A stretch of 64,000 bases of DNA from JAFGMQ01 sp036733345 (GTDB taxonomy: Bacteria; Desulfobacterota; DSM-4660; Desulfatiglandales; Desulfatiglandaceae), in the NCBI GenBank assembly GCA_036733345.1, contig DAINAR010000003.1, positions 59,424 to 123,423 of the forward strand. The letters run 5' to 3'. Shown here piece after piece: positions 18,074-26,547 of this stretch (within the stretch, counting starts at the first letter, position 1; each line of letters starts with the position of its first letter). Made by a program: the position numbers and the translations under genes. The notes below the pieces were generated by a model. The model was not told the DNA's origin. It made no database searches and saw only the letters and a list, made by a program, of their open reading frames with translations.

Positions 18074-18895
18074 CTAAATATACAATTCCGGCTCTTTTCG
18101 TCTTTGACAGACTTTATTTAACTTACGAATTTGTATTCCAAAATTTTGATCCTTCATCTGCCTTGCACCTGAAGGACAGTTTTTAATACAGGCAAAGCAA
18201 ATTATACATTGCCATTTATCTGTCTTTGTCAAATCATCTAATGAGATTGCTTCTATTGGACAGACTTGTGCACACTTTCCGCATTCTGTACACAAAGCAG
18301 TATCTGTCTCCGGTGTAAAGGATATGGAATTTCTAGCCTGTTTTATTAGCAATAAATACTTTGGCTCTACATATGGAACATTCCCGGGAACTAAGATCGC
18401 TTGCATAGCATCTAATGACTCAAGTGCATTTACTTTTTTCTTAATTTGATTACCAAATGACAGTGCTTTCTGAATATCATCATTATCAGGTCGACCTTGC
18501 GCAATCGGACAGAGTGAAGAGGAATATGAATGTTCTCCTATAAAGGCAGCTGCTGCGACAGGTAAAAAATTTTGTTTCGTTGTAATATCATATAGTTCTT
18601 TGAGTGCATCTTCATACTCTCGGTTCCCATAAACAACAACAGGCACGACAGGTGTCTTATGGGCAGTGAAAGTTGCAAAATAAGCTGCTACTTCCTCTGG
18701 AACACGGCCATAATAAACTGGAACTCCAAGAATAACAAGTTCGCTGTTAAAGTGAAGCTCTTTTCTTAATGATCTTTTTGTACAGTCTATCATTTCAATA
18801 TTCGGGCACTCTATACCACGTGCAATGTTCTCCAGGACAGTTTTTGTTGTTCCGGTTGGAGAAAAATAGACGCATGAAACTGACTGAATGTTCAT
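18074..18895 (-). CDS. EFR1-type flavodoxin/2x[4Fe-4S] ferredoxin
   Basis: The 273-residue protein joins a flavodoxin-like domain (VYFSPTGTTKTVLENIARGI at the N terminus, the FMN phosphate loop, and a VYYGRVPEE segment) to a C-terminal bacterial ferredoxin with two CxxCxxCxxxCP clusters (CTECGKCAQVCPIEAI and CIICFACIKNCPSGA). This architecture is the EFR1 family, thought to shuttle low-potential electrons inside the cell. GGAG precedes the ATG. It has no obvious operon partner. The flanking gap to 19168 (about 270 bases) shows no gene. Confidence 0.88.
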   Translation of the reverse strand: MNIQSVSCVYFSPTGTTKTVLENIARGIECPNIEMIDCTKRSLRKELHFNSELVILGVPVYYGRVPEEVAAYFATFTAHKTPVVPVVVYGNREYEDALKELYDITTKQNFLPVAAAAFIGEHSYSSSLCPIAQGRPDNDDIQKALSFGNQIKKKVNALESLDAMQAILVPGNVPYVEPKYLLLIKQARNSISFTPETDTALCTECGKCAQVCPIEAISLDDLTKTDKWQCIICFACIKNCPSGARQMKDQNFGIQIRKLNKVCQRRKEPELYI

Positions 18896-19168
18896 TAAAC
18901 TTCTCCTTTTAAATAAAAATGAAAATCAGCACCAGGGATACAGGAAAGTCAAGAGTAGATTTGATAATCTTGCTTGAAGTCGTGCCCACTCCATCCCGCG
19001 GAGGATAGTCAGGAGCTATTCAGTTGTCCTGATTCAGCATAAAAACATCATCTGCAGTTAGATATGACAACGGCTTTGAGAAAAGACGAAGGTAGCTATC
19101 CTCCTGTTACTATATTCTTTCCTCAGAAGATATTTTATTTAAAACAGCATTGCATTTCATCAGTCATT

Positions 19169-19681
19169 TCAACGGTAGTATCCGCTACCAACAACCCATC
19201 CGAATGGCTTGAAAAGAAGTACGTATGATCTCTTGGGTTGAGCTTTAGTATGTCCCTTTTTAGGAAACCAGTACTCGGCATATCCGCCACCGGTTTTGCT
19301 CTTTGCCATGAATTCTTTTATATAGAATCTGCCATGTTCGTCTTTGTCCTCAAGCCGGTTTCTTCCTTCTACATCCTTTCGGCCATACAGGACCACATTG
19401 ACTCCTTCCGTCGTATCGGCCCAGAAATATCCTTCGGTACCGTACCTGAGTTCCCGCAGAAGGTCGGCACCAAGATTCTTTGCCTGTTCAATGGTCATTT
19501 CTCCCTGCTGGTGTTTTGTAAAGATCGCTTGAAGCATGCTGACCGCTGTTTCGACCTCACTCTTGATCAGCAGGTCCTGAGCCGACGAATTATCCTGTTT
19601 CTCAGCCTGCGCACCAGCAGGCAGGAACAAAAACGCTACATTCAGAATAACCAAAAATACTGTCATTAATTCCCTTTTCAT
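19169..19681 (-). CDS. Single Cache-domain periplasmic protein
   Basis: I place the start at 19681, because the GGAGGAAAC before it is the ribosome site; the longer frame's first codons overlap that site. The protein is about 170 residues: a signal peptide (VFLVILNVAFLFLPAGAQA), then one Cache domain with AKNLGADLLRELRYGTEGYFWADTTEGVNVVLYGRKDVEGRN and the C-terminal KPFGWVVGSGYYR. Cache domains bind small organic acids or amino acids. Here the domain is free and secreted, not fused to a chemoreceptor or kinase, so it may be a soluble ligand-binding partner. A decayed transporter fragment lies immediately 5'. Confidence 0.85.
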   Translation of the reverse strand: MKRELMTVFLVILNVAFLFLPAGAQAEKQDNSSAQDLLIKSEVETAVSMLQAIFTKHQQGEMTIEQAKNLGADLLRELRYGTEGYFWADTTEGVNVVLYGRKDVEGRNRLEDKDEHGRFYIKEFMAKSKTGGGYAEYWFPKKGHTKAQPKRSYVLLFKPFGWVVGSGYYR

Positions 19682-19704
19682 GTTTCCTCCCATTATATAA
19701 GTTT

Positions 19705-19890
19705 AGGATTATTCCTGATCATTCATGAGGTCTCTCGCCCTTTACAACTGAATACAACGAGGAAAGTGAGAAGACCGTCACCAACTTTCAGCCAAATCGC
19801 GAATTCTTAAAAATAACCCGCTTGTATACCTTCAAGCGATTATGCTACCATGAAACATGTAACAAAGCCACCTGTCCGGAGAGCATAGTA
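19705..19890 (-). pseudogene. Decayed fragment of EamA transporter gene
   Basis: The bases align with 12335-12530 inside the intact EamA gene. Shared blocks include CTCTCGCCCTTT / CTTTCGCCCTTT, ACGAGGAAAGTGAGAAGACC / ACGAGGAAGGTAAGGAGACC, GTCACCAA, TTCAGCCA and GCTACC-TG-AACA-G-AA-AAA-CC-CCTGTC, followed by ATAGCATA / AGAGCATA. The frame is destroyed. It lies on the 3' side of the intact hydrolase, mirroring the intact transporter and ruined hydrolase at 12117-13150. Confidence 0.7.
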
Positions 19891-19928
19891 GGCGACTTCC
19901 CCTTTTCCCGCTCCTCAAAGAATTGAGT

Positions 19929-20645
19929 TTATTTCAAGGCCTGCTGAAGACCTTCAGCTACCGCACCAGGATCGGTAAAAAGCAATTCATGGCCTCCTTC
20001 AAGTTCGACAAGGTTATATTTTCCGAGTTCATGAGCCATGGCTAAATATGCCCCTGGCGGCAAAGAGGCATCAGCTTTGCAGAATACCACCGATTTGGGA
20101 ATGGTCAGCTTATCAAAATTGCCAGTGTCGACCGGAGTGGTGAATATAGCAATTGGCTGCGGCACCAGTCTGCTTATCAGGGAATCCTGTTTTTCAACTG
20201 TTTCTCCTGCCATAAGCATGTTTCTCACAAAACGTTCATCAACAGGCACACAGTTGTCCGGAGAGGCATTTGCAGCGGCGGTCATTCCTTGGGATACTTC
20301 AGGTGGCACAAGATCAAACTGGCGTTTACCGTTCGGGAGTATGAAGGTATTAAGAAAAATGAGATGTGAGATTTTGTCGGCTGCCTTTGGAGCGGCTGCC
20401 TGAAGGAGAAAACCTGCGCTGGAATGTCCGACAAGGACAACAGGAGAAGCCTGCTTTTTTAATACGCTGACAATTTTATTAACATAGTCTTCAAATCGGA
20501 TGCCGGAACGATCATCGTCTGGATTATGTCCGGGCATTGTTGGCGCTTCGGCTGTATGCCCTGCCTTTTCAAGCTTTTCGATTACACCATCCCAGCACCA
20601 TCCCCCGTGCCATGCACCGTGAATAAGTACAAAATGATTTCCCAT
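19929..20645 (-). CDS. Alpha/beta hydrolase (esterase-like, HNL/methylesterase type)
   Basis: The 238-residue protein has all parts of a small alpha/beta hydrolase. FVLIHGAWHGGWCW holds the oxyanion loop, VVLVGHSSAGFLL the Ser nucleophile (about residue 75), VVFCKADASLPPG the acid region and LEGGHELLFTDP the His near the C terminus. The family resembles plant methyl-esterase/hydroxynitrile-lyase-type enzymes and bacterial salicylate-esterase-like proteins. The substrate is unknown. GGAGG precedes the ATG. A rotten copy of this gene lies at 13033-13150, and dispersed repeat copy D lies just upstream. Confidence 0.9.
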   Translation of the reverse strand: MGNHFVLIHGAWHGGWCWDGVIEKLEKAGHTAEAPTMPGHNPDDDRSGIRFEDYVNKIVSVLKKQASPVVLVGHSSAGFLLQAAAPKAADKISHLIFLNTFILPNGKRQFDLVPPEVSQGMTAAANASPDNCVPVDERFVRNMLMAGETVEKQDSLISRLVPQPIAIFTTPVDTGNFDKLTIPKSVVFCKADASLPPGAYLAMAHELGKYNLVELEGGHELLFTDPGAVAEGLQQALK

Positions 20646-20751
20646 CGCCTGCCTCCTTTATGATCTTGTTAAAGATCCCTTTAATTTATAAACTGCTGTT
20701 CGGGAAATCCAATCATAGAATACAATTGCTATGACGAATCTTTGCTTAAGA

Positions 20752-20908
20752 CAGTTGAGAAATCTTACATACTTTTTAAGTAAACTAAAAGAAAAAAATC
20801 AAAATGAACATGAGGGAAGCAATCCAATTATGCAATATCAATTTGCTGCGAAATCAGACTGCCCGATTATGATTCTGAAGAAGTAGATAATAAGGGAACA
20901 CTGCCTTT
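20752..20908 (+). repeat. Dispersed intergenic repeat, copy D
   Basis: It shares CAGTTGAGAAATCTTACATA with copy C, then the AACTAAAAGAAAAAAATCA core, GAACATGAGGGAAGCAATCC, and a distal block GAAATCAGACTGCC...GATTATGATTCTGAAGAAGTAG and ATAATAAGGGAACACTGCC. The distal block recurs at 23948-23999. It lies upstream of the minus-strand hydrolase. The bases from 20909 to 21077 before the next gene show nothing further. Confidence 0.7.
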
Positions 20909-21077
20909 CTGTTTTTTGAAGCATCAACACCTGAGTTTCGGCTGCCAGAGCCCCTTTATGGAGGGATTACTGGCGATAATTGGCATTGCAGGTTTAGGGC
21001 ATGTGTGATATATATTCTGAAAAGTTTATTTTTTGGAAATCTATTTTTAATAAGAACAAATCTTAATGGTGATTGCA

Positions 21078-21515
21078 ATGACTCACGAAGATGCAGGACA
21101 TTACGCATCAAAACATTCCCCGTCCGCAACCCTGGATGAACGTATTTCTGAAGTCGTGATGCAGAAGGCCTCAGACGACAGGCTGACCTGTGCCGCCTGC
21201 CACAAAATTGCGAGCGATTTAAATGTACTGCCCTCTGAGGTTGGCAGGGCAATTGATATGATGGAAATCAGGATCACGAAATGTCAGATGGGTCTATTTG
21301 GTTACAGCCCCCAGAAGAGCATTGTCAAGCCTGCAGAGAATGTTATGCCGGCTCTGGAGGATGCGATCAGGGCCTCAGTGGTCAAAAATCGGCTGACTTG
21401 TGCTGCTGCATGGGGGATAGCGGACAAACTGGGACTAAAAAAAATGGACGTCTCCAGCGCCTGTGAAACGCTTGAAATCAAGATATCCACTTGCCAGCTC
21501 GGGTCATTCAAATAA
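21078..21515 (+). CDS. Unknown protein with two internal repeats
   Basis: The 145-residue protein (start taken at 21078; an in-frame ATG lies 12 bases earlier) contains the same unit of about 50 residues twice. Unit 1 reads ISEVVMQKASDDRLTCAACHKIA...EVGRAIDMMEIRITKCQMGLFGY. Unit 2 reads LEDAIRASVVKNRLTCAAAWGIA...DVSSACETLEIKISTCQLGSFK. Each has an RLTCAA helix and an I(R/K)I(T/S)(K/T)CQ(M/L)G ending, with conserved cysteines. The layout resembles a small helical DNA- or metal-binding fold, but I do not recognise a characterised family. No signal peptide is present. No neighbour suggests a role. Confidence 0.7.
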   Translation: MTHEDAGHYASKHSPSATLDERISEVVMQKASDDRLTCAACHKIASDLNVLPSEVGRAIDMMEIRITKCQMGLFGYSPQKSIVKPAENVMPALEDAIRASVVKNRLTCAAAWGIADKLGLKKMDVSSACETLEIKISTCQLGSFK

Positions 21516-21686
21516 CATATGCTAAAATCGGTTCTGTTTCCTTCCGATATATCTTCAGACGATAAAACCGGCATTTGCAAGGCCTGAAATAAAAGCAGAG
21601 ATGACTGATTTTACCTCTCAAGTAATGCACTTTGAGGGTGAATTCGCCTTATTTAAAACAAGTTTTGAATTAGAGATATAATCGAA

Positions 21687-23744
21687 TTAATCAGGCACAT
21701 TCCGGTGCAGTTCATCCAGCCAGACCGCGGCCTCTGAATCGCTGGGTGCCCTCCAGTCACTGCGGGGGGAGAGAGAACCTCCCGAGCCTACCTTTGGGGC
21801 ATTTGGCATTGCCGAGCGCTTGAACTGGCTGATCTGGAAAAATCTATACAGGAAAACCTCCAGCCAGTGCTTGATTGCGCTGAGATCATACTCATTTCGT
21901 TTTTCCTCAGGAAGAAATTCCGGCCATTGTCCACTAGTTCTGTTACTCCAGGCATGATATGCAAGGTAAGCGACCTTGCTTGGCTTGAAACCGAAGCGCG
22001 AAATATAGTACAGGTTGAAATCCTGAAGTTCATATGGTCCGATAACTGCTTCCGTTTTCTGGGCCGGTTTATCGACACTTCCATTTTCGTCCGGAACCAG
22101 CTCCGGAGAAATTTCCGTATTGAGTATAGACTCAAGAATATCGCCGGTCTGAGAATCAAACAGCCGGGTCACAATTACCCAGCGGATCAGGTGCTGGATT
22201 AATGTTTTAGGCACGGATGCGTTGACATTGTAATGTGACATCTGGTCTCCAACCCCGTATGTTGTCCAGCCCAGGGCAAGCTCGCTCAGGTCTCCGGTGC
22301 CCATAACGATTGCGTTATTCAGGTTCGCAAGCCGGAAAAGGTGGGAAGTCCGTTCGCCGGCCTGCACGTTCTCGAAAGTGGTATCATACACCGGCTCACC
22401 TTTTGCAAAAGGATGCCCGATATCCGTAAACATCTTCATGCAGGAGGGTCGAATGTCAATTTCATTTGCGGATACACCCAGATATTTCATCAACTGATGG
22501 GCGTTCTGATTGGTAATTGCACTGGTGGCAAATCCAGGCATCGTATATCCAAGTATATTTGATCGAGGCAGCCCGAGAACATCCATTGTCCTTGCAGCCA
22601 CGATCAGGGCCTGGGTGGAATCGAGTCCGCCGGATATGCCGATCACCACTTTTTCGATGCCGGAGGAAGAGAGTCTCTTCATTAAGCTTTGAACCTGTAT
22701 GTTGTAAATTTCATAACAACGTTTATGTAAAACGGCAGGGTCACCGGGCACGTAAGGAAAGCGGTTTACTCTGCGAATCAGGGGGATTTCCGTCCGCGGA
22801 ACCTTGAATTCGAATTGAATTCTTCGCATCGCTGAAACCTTTTCTCTATGTTCCCGCACCGTGTCATTGAAACTGGTCGTGCGCATACGGTCCTGTATCA
22901 GCCGATCCAGGTCAATATCGGCAACAATGAACTGCTCTTCGCGTACGAATCGTTTCGATTCAGCCAGCAGGTCACTGTTCTCGTAGATGACTGCGTAACC
23001 GTCCCAGGCAAGGTCGGTTGTTGATTCCCCGGGGCCTGCCGCTGAGTACATGTATGAAGAGATACACTTGGCTGACTGGGATGAGCAGATCAGACGGCGG
23101 TAATCAGTTTTGCCTACCGTAATATTGCTGGCAGAAAGGTTGGCCAGTATCGTGGCCCCGGCCAGCGCACCATATGTGCTTGGAGGAATAGGCGACCAGA
23201 TATCCTCGCAGATCTCTATAAAGACAGCAAATCCAGGGACGTTCGATGCCTCAAATACCAGATCGTTTCCGAATGGCACCATCCTGTTTAAAAATGGCAT
23301 CTCCTTTCGAACAGCATCCCGGCCTGAAGTGAACTGACGCTTTTCGTAGAACTCCCGATAATTTGGAAGGTAAGTCTTTGGCACGATCCCAAGCATTTCG
23401 CCGCGATAGATAACAACGGCGCAATTATACAATTTTTCCTCGAACCGAAGAGGTGCACCAACTAACAGGACAGGGGAGAGGTCCCTGCTGGCTTCAACGA
23501 TTTTTACCAGCGCTGAAAGGCTGGCATCGAGAAGCGCATCCTGATGAAACAGGTCCTCATTGGAGTAGGCAGAGATGCCCAGCTCAGGGAAGAGGGTAAT
23601 TGCCGCATTGATTTCGGACGCCCGCCTGGCCAGAGCCAATGTGTGTTCAAGGTTGTAGGCAGGGTCTGCAACCCGCACTGAGGGAATGGCTACCGTTGCC
23701 CGGATAAAGCCATGAGAATATATAGAATTGAAAAGTTTATGCAT
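21687..23744 (-). CDS. nadE: Glutamine-dependent NAD(+) synthetase
   Basis: This 685-residue two-domain enzyme makes NAD from deamido-NAD, ATP and glutamine. The N-terminal nitrilase-like glutaminase domain has Glu in LFPELGISAYSNEDLF, Lys in RFEEKLYNCAVV and the nucleophile in FIEICEDIWSP (Cys near 178). The C-terminal synthetase domain carries the ATP P-loop GISGGLDSTQAL near 369 and the GTGDLSELALGW segment. The length fits the long glutamine-dependent class. A weak ribosome context precedes the ATG. It is a housekeeping gene with no operon partner here. Confidence 0.95.
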   Translation of the reverse strand: MHKLFNSIYSHGFIRATVAIPSVRVADPAYNLEHTLALARRASEINAAITLFPELGISAYSNEDLFHQDALLDASLSALVKIVEASRDLSPVLLVGAPLRFEEKLYNCAVVIYRGEMLGIVPKTYLPNYREFYEKRQFTSGRDAVRKEMPFLNRMVPFGNDLVFEASNVPGFAVFIEICEDIWSPIPPSTYGALAGATILANLSASNITVGKTDYRRLICSSQSAKCISSYMYSAAGPGESTTDLAWDGYAVIYENSDLLAESKRFVREEQFIVADIDLDRLIQDRMRTTSFNDTVREHREKVSAMRRIQFEFKVPRTEIPLIRRVNRFPYVPGDPAVLHKRCYEIYNIQVQSLMKRLSSSGIEKVVIGISGGLDSTQALIVAARTMDVLGLPRSNILGYTMPGFATSAITNQNAHQLMKYLGVSANEIDIRPSCMKMFTDIGHPFAKGEPVYDTTFENVQAGERTSHLFRLANLNNAIVMGTGDLSELALGWTTYGVGDQMSHYNVNASVPKTLIQHLIRWVIVTRLFDSQTGDILESILNTEISPELVPDENGSVDKPAQKTEAVIGPYELQDFNLYYISRFGFKPSKVAYLAYHAWSNRTSGQWPEFLPEEKRNEYDLSAIKHWLEVFLYRFFQISQFKRSAMPNAPKVGSGGSLSPRSDWRAPSDSEAAVWLDELHRNVPD

Positions 23745-23947
23745 ATGATTATATATATAAAGTTTATTTTATTTCAAATCTTTAAAAAACAGAATTATAT
23801 ATAGCACAATTTATCAATTTTGTGAAAACTATTCTCATAGAAATCATGGAAGATTTAAAGAATCCAAAACCACTATAAAATACAATAGCCCCATCATTAT
23901 TGCAGTCAGTTAATAACTTTACTCTAAGGCATCCTTCTTCTTTTGCA

Positions 23948-23999
23948 AAATCAGACTGCCAGATGATGATTATGAAGAAGTAGATAATAAGGGAACACC
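23948..23999 (+). repeat. Dispersed intergenic repeat, copy D' (distal block only)
   Basis: The block AAATCAGACTGCC, then TGATTATGAAGAAGTAGATA and ATAAGGGAACACC, is nearly identical to the distal end of copy D (20850-20905). The A-rich core is absent, so this is a partial copy. It abuts the 3' end of the nitroreductase gene. The rest of the 23745-24012 gap is AT-rich and otherwise empty. Confidence 0.6.
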
Positions 24000-24012
24000 A
24001 CCTATTTGTCCT

Positions 24013-24537
24013 TTATGCAGATAGATGCCTTATCTTGCCCTTATGGGCTTCCAGCTGTTCTTTTGTGATACCGGCCTTCTTTTCGGCCGGATAGCCAATG
24101 CTGATAATACATTCAACTCTCAGGTTTTCAGGCAAACCCAACAGCCCTTGAACGTATTCCTCTGCTGTCATGCCCTGAACATGCCTTCTATTGCGTATCT
24201 GAACCCAGCAGCTCCCAAGTCCGATAGATTGAGCAGCAAGCTGCACTATAATTGCGGCAATAGAGCAGTCTTCCTGCCATACATCAGAAACAGTCTCATC
24301 GCCACAGACAACGATTCCCAGCGCGGCACCCCTTAAAAATCCGGCCCCATGCTCTTTGGCCCGGGACAGTCCGGCCAGTAAATCCTTATCATCGACAAAA
24401 ATAAACTCCCAGGGTTTCCTGTTCATGGAAGAAGGTGAGAGCAATAAGGCCTCTTTGAGGATTTCGATTTTTTCGAGTTCGATCTCTCTGGCCTCATATT
24501 TTCTTATACTTCTACGTTCTCTAAGCAAATCGATCAT
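24013..24537 (-). CDS. Nitroreductase family protein
   Basis: The 174-residue FMN-dependent protein starts with IDLLRERRSIRKYEAREIE, the FMN-phosphate-binding segment. It continues with LLLSPSSMNRKPWEFIFVDD and ends with IGYPAEKK, as in short nitroreductases. SIAAIIVQLAAQSIGLGSCWVQIR is the dimer-interface helix. The likely reaction is NAD(P)H-dependent reduction of nitro, quinone or related compounds. The specific substrate is unknown. GGAG precedes the ATG. Confidence 0.9.
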   Translation of the reverse strand: MIDLLRERRSIRKYEAREIELEKIEILKEALLLSPSSMNRKPWEFIFVDDKDLLAGLSRAKEHGAGFLRGAALGIVVCGDETVSDVWQEDCSIAAIIVQLAAQSIGLGSCWVQIRNRRHVQGMTAEEYVQGLLGLPENLRVECIISIGYPAEKKAGITKEQLEAHKGKIRHLSA

Positions 24538-24642
24538 TATTATTCTCCAGAATCATATTCTTGGCGTTTTGTTTTTATTTACGTATGAGGGTAGGGCACT
24601 AAAAAATCATAAGAAAGTTGTTTTAAAATTTCAGGAACGTAC

Positions 24643-24843
24643 CTATTTTCTTCGGCGCTTAAAAAAACTATGAAAAAACCAACCGATTATGATCCCAATT
24701 GCAACCAGAAGGAATATTAACAGTGATCGAGACATTTGAATGGACCAGAACATGAATTGGACCTCTACCAGGGCAACATTCTGAATAATGAACAGAACAG
24801 CAAACAAGGCAAGGATGAGGATCATGACTATTTTGTAATTCAT
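24643..24843 (-). CDS. LapA-domain (DUF1049) membrane protein
   Basis: This 66-residue protein has two transmembrane helices: MILILALFAVLFIIQN, then LLIFLLVAIGIIIGWFFHSFF. Between them is VALVEVQFMFWSIQMSRSLL, the conserved LapA/DUF1049 loop, and it ends in KRRRK. An AGGAG-type site precedes the ATG. In other bacteria LapA-like proteins influence lipopolysaccharide assembly. Here there is no envelope operon to support that. Confidence 0.85.
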   Translation of the reverse strand: MNYKIVMILILALFAVLFIIQNVALVEVQFMFWSIQMSRSLLIFLLVAIGIIIGWFFHSFFKRRRK

Positions 24844-24915
24844 CAGGCTCTCCTTTTAAAAATAAAGAACTACCACGCCGCAGGCTCGCTCAAAGCTCAA
24901 AGCTGAAAGTTCAAA

Positions 24916-25014
24916 GTTTACCCGCCAGTGTTTGTGGAGGGTTTACCAGCCTCTGGATGGTTTACCCGCCAGTGTTTGTGGAGGGTTTACCAGCCTCTGG
25001 ATGGTTTACCCGCC
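24916..25014 (+). repeat. 44-bp tandem repeat running into an assembly gap
   Basis: Unit starts are at 24916, 24960 and 25004, a 44-base period. Each unit reads GTTTACCCGCCAGTGTTTGT then GGAGGGTTTACCAGCCTCTG and GATG. The sequence then enters 100 Ns, and a further half unit follows the gap. The true copy number is unknown and the repeat probably caused the gap. The inner motif GGTTTACCAGCCTCTGG matches the smaller array at 34918-34970. Confidence 0.85.
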
Positions 25015-25114
25015 NNNNNNNNNNNNNNNNNNNNNNNNNNNNNNNNNNNNNNNNNNNNNNNNNNNNNNNNNNNNNNNNNNNNNNNNNNNNNNNNNNNNNN
25101 NNNNNNNNNNNNNN
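25015..25114. other. Assembly gap (100 N)
   Basis: There is a run of exactly 100 Ns, the usual placeholder for a gap of unknown length. It is bounded on both sides by the same tandem repeat, so the missing sequence is most likely more repeat units. Confidence 0.97.
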
Positions 25115-25163
25115 AGTGTTTGTGGAGGGTTTACCAGCATGTGTTCGTGGCTGGTTTACACGT
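25115..25163 (+). repeat. Tandem repeat remainder after the gap
   Basis: AGTGTTTGTGGAGGGTTTAC and CAGC continue the 44-base unit. A degenerate unit follows (GTGTTCGTGGCTGGTTTACA) before unique sequence starts. Confidence 0.75.
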
Positions 25164-25203
25164 CTTTGGCGGATTAAAAATAAGCAATTTTGAAGAATCA
25201 ATA

Positions 25204-25430
25204 CGGTTATTTTTACATTCTTTTTAAATAAACTAAAAGAAAAAAACAGAATGAATAACAATGTAATCAAAACTAAATTCACTGTCAATTTGATGCAAGG
25301 TCAAAGTGATGGACTCTGATTCTGAAGAAACAGAGAATAAAGTAATGCTGAAAAAAAGTCCGCCATTACAAGGACCAAGTGAATATGAGCCAAGTGAATA
25401 TGAGCCTTGACCGATCTTTGTTTTTAGCAT
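25204..25430 (+). repeat. Dispersed intergenic repeat, copy E (long)
   Basis: It carries TTTTTAAATAAACTAAAAGA, AAAAAACAGAATGAATAACA, ATG-AATCAA, CTGATTCTGAAGAA, AGAGAATAAAGTAATGCTG and the distal CCTTGACC...TTTTTAGCATTATCATGTTTT, matching copy C over the full unit. A short tandem duplication AGTGAATATGAGCCA lies inside it (25377-25408). It lies before the TAXI protein gene. Confidence 0.7.
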
Positions 25431-25543
25431 TATCATGTTTTAAGCTTTTTCAAAGATCGCCGGAAGGAGGTGCGAGAATTTAAGGGACGGCATTTATGGT
25501 TGACATGAAATTTACCCATAACATTATCGGAAAGGAGCTTTAA

Positions 25544-26503
25544 ATGAAACGAGCATTATATGTACTTCTTATAATTAGTGTTGCCGCTACCCTGATAATT
25601 ACCTGTCAGGCCACAGCAGAAAAGAAAATCATGTTAAAACTGGGGTCAGGTAGTCCTGGCGGTGTGTATTATCCTCTGGGGGATGGTATGGAAGTGCTTA
25701 TTGAACAAACCGTTGAGGATATAGCATGCACAGCCAAATCAACAGGTGGTTCAGTTGAAAACTGTCATCTCGTAGGATTCCGTGAGATTGATCTGGGAAT
25801 GGTAATGGGAAGTGTTGCCTACAAAGCCACGAAAGGCTTAGCTCCTTTTAAAAAAAAATATGACCTCGTTTGTCTCTTTCAGATGTACCCCGCTCCTGAA
25901 CATATAGTTACCACCAGGCAGACGGGAATCAAATCGATTGCCGATTTAAAAGGTAAAAAGATTTCCATCGATGTCCCGGGCAGTGGTTGTTCAACTCAGG
26001 CCAGGGCAATTCTCAGCGAATATGGCTATAATCTTGAGAATGATTTAACGCTTGTCAATCTCGACCAGACTGAATCCGTTCAAGCCTTGAAAGACGGTGT
26101 TGTTGATGCCTGCTTCTTCAACTTTGCATATCCTGCTTCTGCTGTAAAGGATCTGGCCGCCGCAACGGACATTATTATGATACCGCTTGAGGAAACATTT
26201 GTTGACAGACTCGTAGAGAAACATCCCTATTATCTCAAGATTGTAATACCATCAGGGACTTACGATGATGTTAATTATGACGTCCTGTGCCTGGGCGATT
26301 CGAATCTTTTGATAGCTAACAGGAAAATGGAAAATGATGTTGCATACAAGTTAACAAAGGCCGTTTTTGAAAATGTTTCAACAGGTGAATACGCCCTGAC
26401 AAATATCCATCCCGTTGCAGCACAGTTAACAAAGGAGAATGCGCTCAAAAGTCCAATTCCGCTTCATTCCGGAGCAGAAAAATATTTTATGGAAGCAAAA
26501 TAA
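25544..26503 (+). CDS. TAXI-family TRAP transporter substrate-binding protein
   Basis: The 319-residue exported protein has a signal peptide (ALYVLLIISVAATLIITCQATA) and the TAXI signature LGSGSPGGVYYPLGDGM, followed by STGGSVENCHLVGFREIDLGMVMGSVAY and the IADLKGKKISIDVPGSGCSTQARAIL lobe. These proteins bind organic acids or amino acids such as glutamate for TRAP permeases. No TAXI-type fused permease (DctQM-like) is adjacent, so it may serve a permease elsewhere. AAAGGAGC precedes the ATG. A GC-rich hairpin follows the stop. Confidence 0.9.
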   Translation: MKRALYVLLIISVAATLIITCQATAEKKIMLKLGSGSPGGVYYPLGDGMEVLIEQTVEDIACTAKSTGGSVENCHLVGFREIDLGMVMGSVAYKATKGLAPFKKKYDLVCLFQMYPAPEHIVTTRQTGIKSIADLKGKKISIDVPGSGCSTQARAILSEYGYNLENDLTLVNLDQTESVQALKDGVVDACFFNFAYPASAVKDLAAATDIIMIPLEETFVDRLVEKHPYYLKIVIPSGTYDDVNYDVLCLGDSNLLIANRKMENDVAYKLTKAVFENVSTGEYALTNIHPVAAQLTKENALKSPIPLHSGAEKYFMEAK

Positions 26504-26518
26504 AAAAGCTTTGAAACA

Positions 26519-26547
26519 GCCCGGACGGATGTAATATCCGGCCGGGC
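26519..26547 (+). terminator. GC-rich stem-loop after the TAXI gene
   Basis: GCCCGGACGGAT pairs with ATCCGGCCGGGC around a 5-base loop, 16 bases past the stop codon. The downstream side lacks a clean T run, so it may be an imperfect intrinsic terminator or an mRNA 3'-end stabiliser. Confidence 0.6.

Noticed and set aside
24916..25163. Possible CRISPR array
   Set aside because: The repeats are head-to-tail with no spacers between units and no cas genes in the window. It is a plain tandem repeat. ORFs drawn through the Ns are artefacts.
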